A DNA stretch of 5,827 bases, taken from positions 1 to 5,827 of the forward strand of contig JAERRP010000725.1 of NCBI GenBank assembly GCA_016735415.1. Reading direction: 5' to 3'. The notes under the pieces were generated by a model that had not been told where the DNA came from, searched no databases, and saw only the letters and a program-made list of their open reading frames with translations. Position 1 is the first letter of the stretch. The number at the start of each line of letters is the position of its first letter. The DNA is from Desulfobacterales bacterium (lineage in GTDB: Bacteria > Desulfobacterota > Desulfobacteria > Desulfobacterales > UBA5852). The translations under genes and the position numbers were made by a program. Below, piece after piece: positions 5,360 to 5,827 of this stretch.

Positions 5360-5827
5360 ATGGACAAAAAATATGGAGTGTATATCTGCACAGGTTGCGG
5401 CATCGGCGATGCGCTCGATATCGATGCGCTGAAGGACGTGGCCGAAGAAGAGGGCCTTCCCGTCCAGACCCATCCGTTCCTGTGCGGCCAGGAGGGCGTG
5501 GGCGTTATCAAGAAGGATATGGAAGAGAAAGGCATCAATACGATGGTCCTGGCGGCCTGTTCGCGCCGGGTCAACTTTGACACCTTCCGCTTTATGGGCA
5601 GCATCGTCGAACGTGTCAGTATCCGCGAAGGGGTGGTCTGGTCGCATCCGCGCACGCAGTTTCCGGCCCTGACGGCGGAAGAAAAGGAAGACGAGGCCAA
5701 TTTCGACCGCGTTCAGATGATGGCCGAAGACTACCTGCGCATGGGCATGGCCCGGGTGGAAAAAGTGGACCTGCCCGAGCCTTACCTCCTGGAAACCCTG
5801 AGTCGCAGGATTCTGGTGATCGGCGGC
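5360..5827 (+). CDS. qmoB: Quinone-interacting membrane-bound oxidoreductase, subunit QmoB (5' part)
   Basis: Only the first 156 codons are present; the frame is open to the right edge. Translation begins MDKKYGVYICTGCGIGDALD and shows the N-terminal HdrA-like domain: C10 and C13 in a YICTGCGIGD block, C42 in HPFLCGQEGV, and C67 in LAACSRRVNF. Such cysteine blocks precede the FAD domain in HdrA and QmoB. The last visible residues, RRILVIGG, are the start of the FAD Rossmann motif, cut in the middle. Known QmoB proteins run to roughly 750 residues and join the HdrA-like part to an MvhD-like [2Fe-2S] domain, neither of which can be checked here. Position 10 nt behind qmoA, after its own AGGAGG, supports QmoB rather than a free-standing HdrA. 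Its role would be electron transfer in the Qmo complex, which feeds APS reductase. Confidence 0.9.
   Translation, partial: MDKKYGVYICTGCGIGDALDIDALKDVAEEEGLPVQTHPFLCGQEGVGVIKKDMEEKGINTMVLAACSRRVNFDTFRFMGSIVERVSIREGVVWSHPRTQFPALTAEEKEDEANFDRVQMMAEDYLRMGMARVEKVDLPEPYLLETLSRRILVIGG

Noticed and set aside
4894..5700. 268-codon minus-strand frame across the qmoA-qmoB junction
   Set aside because: It is opposite two clearly identified coding regions, one of which (qmoB) continues past the edge. The protein has low-complexity composition and no domain I recognise.
1..5827. CRISPR array, tRNA, rRNA, insertion sequence or prophage
   Set aside because: I saw no regularly spaced direct repeats, cloverleaf-like sequence, transposase motif or terminal inverted repeats. 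The coding content is all core metabolism apart from the YkgJ-family gene.

Overview
The window holds a core energy-metabolism locus of a sulfate-reducing bacterium: the genes for dissimilatory adenylylsulfate (APS) reductase, aprB and aprA, followed on the same strand by qmoA and the first 156 codons of qmoB, which encode parts of the Qmo quinone-interacting complex. The gene order aprB-aprA-qmoA-qmoB, strong AGGAGG-type ribosome binding sites and moderately high GC point to a mesophilic member of the Desulfobacterota, probably nearer the Desulfobacteraceae/Desulfosarcinaceae type than Desulfovibrio. That placement rests on general resemblance, not on a database match.

Layout. Positions 30-806 (minus strand) hold a YkgJ-type cysteine-cluster protein with its own terminator; it is divergent from everything else. 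Positions 807-1306 are non-coding and contain the probable aprBA promoter (perfect TTGACA at 1014) and a leader of about 250 nt. The leader has a terminator-like hairpin and two mutually exclusive helices just ahead of the aprB ribosome binding site. aprB (1307-1750) and aprA (1815-3794) follow, closed by a strong intrinsic terminator at 3831-3867. A 210-nt spacer with two small GC hairpins leads to qmoA (4078-5349) and, 10 nt later, to qmoB, which runs off the right edge at 5827.

How the genes work together. In sulfate reduction, sulfate is first activated to APS. AprA (FAD) with AprB (two [4Fe-4S] clusters) reduces APS to sulfite and AMP. Electrons are thought to come from the membrane menaquinone pool through Qmo, whose soluble QmoA and QmoB subunits are flavin/iron-sulfur proteins related to heterodisulfide reductase subunit A. 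A membrane-anchoring qmoC would be expected just beyond the right edge but cannot be seen here. The YkgJ-family gene has no established link to this pathway.

The protein-coding content is well known. I found no unknown multi-gene system, mobile element, CRISPR array, rRNA or tRNA. The less ordinary signals are in the non-coding RNA around aprBA and qmoA, and these are inferences from base pairing read by eye.
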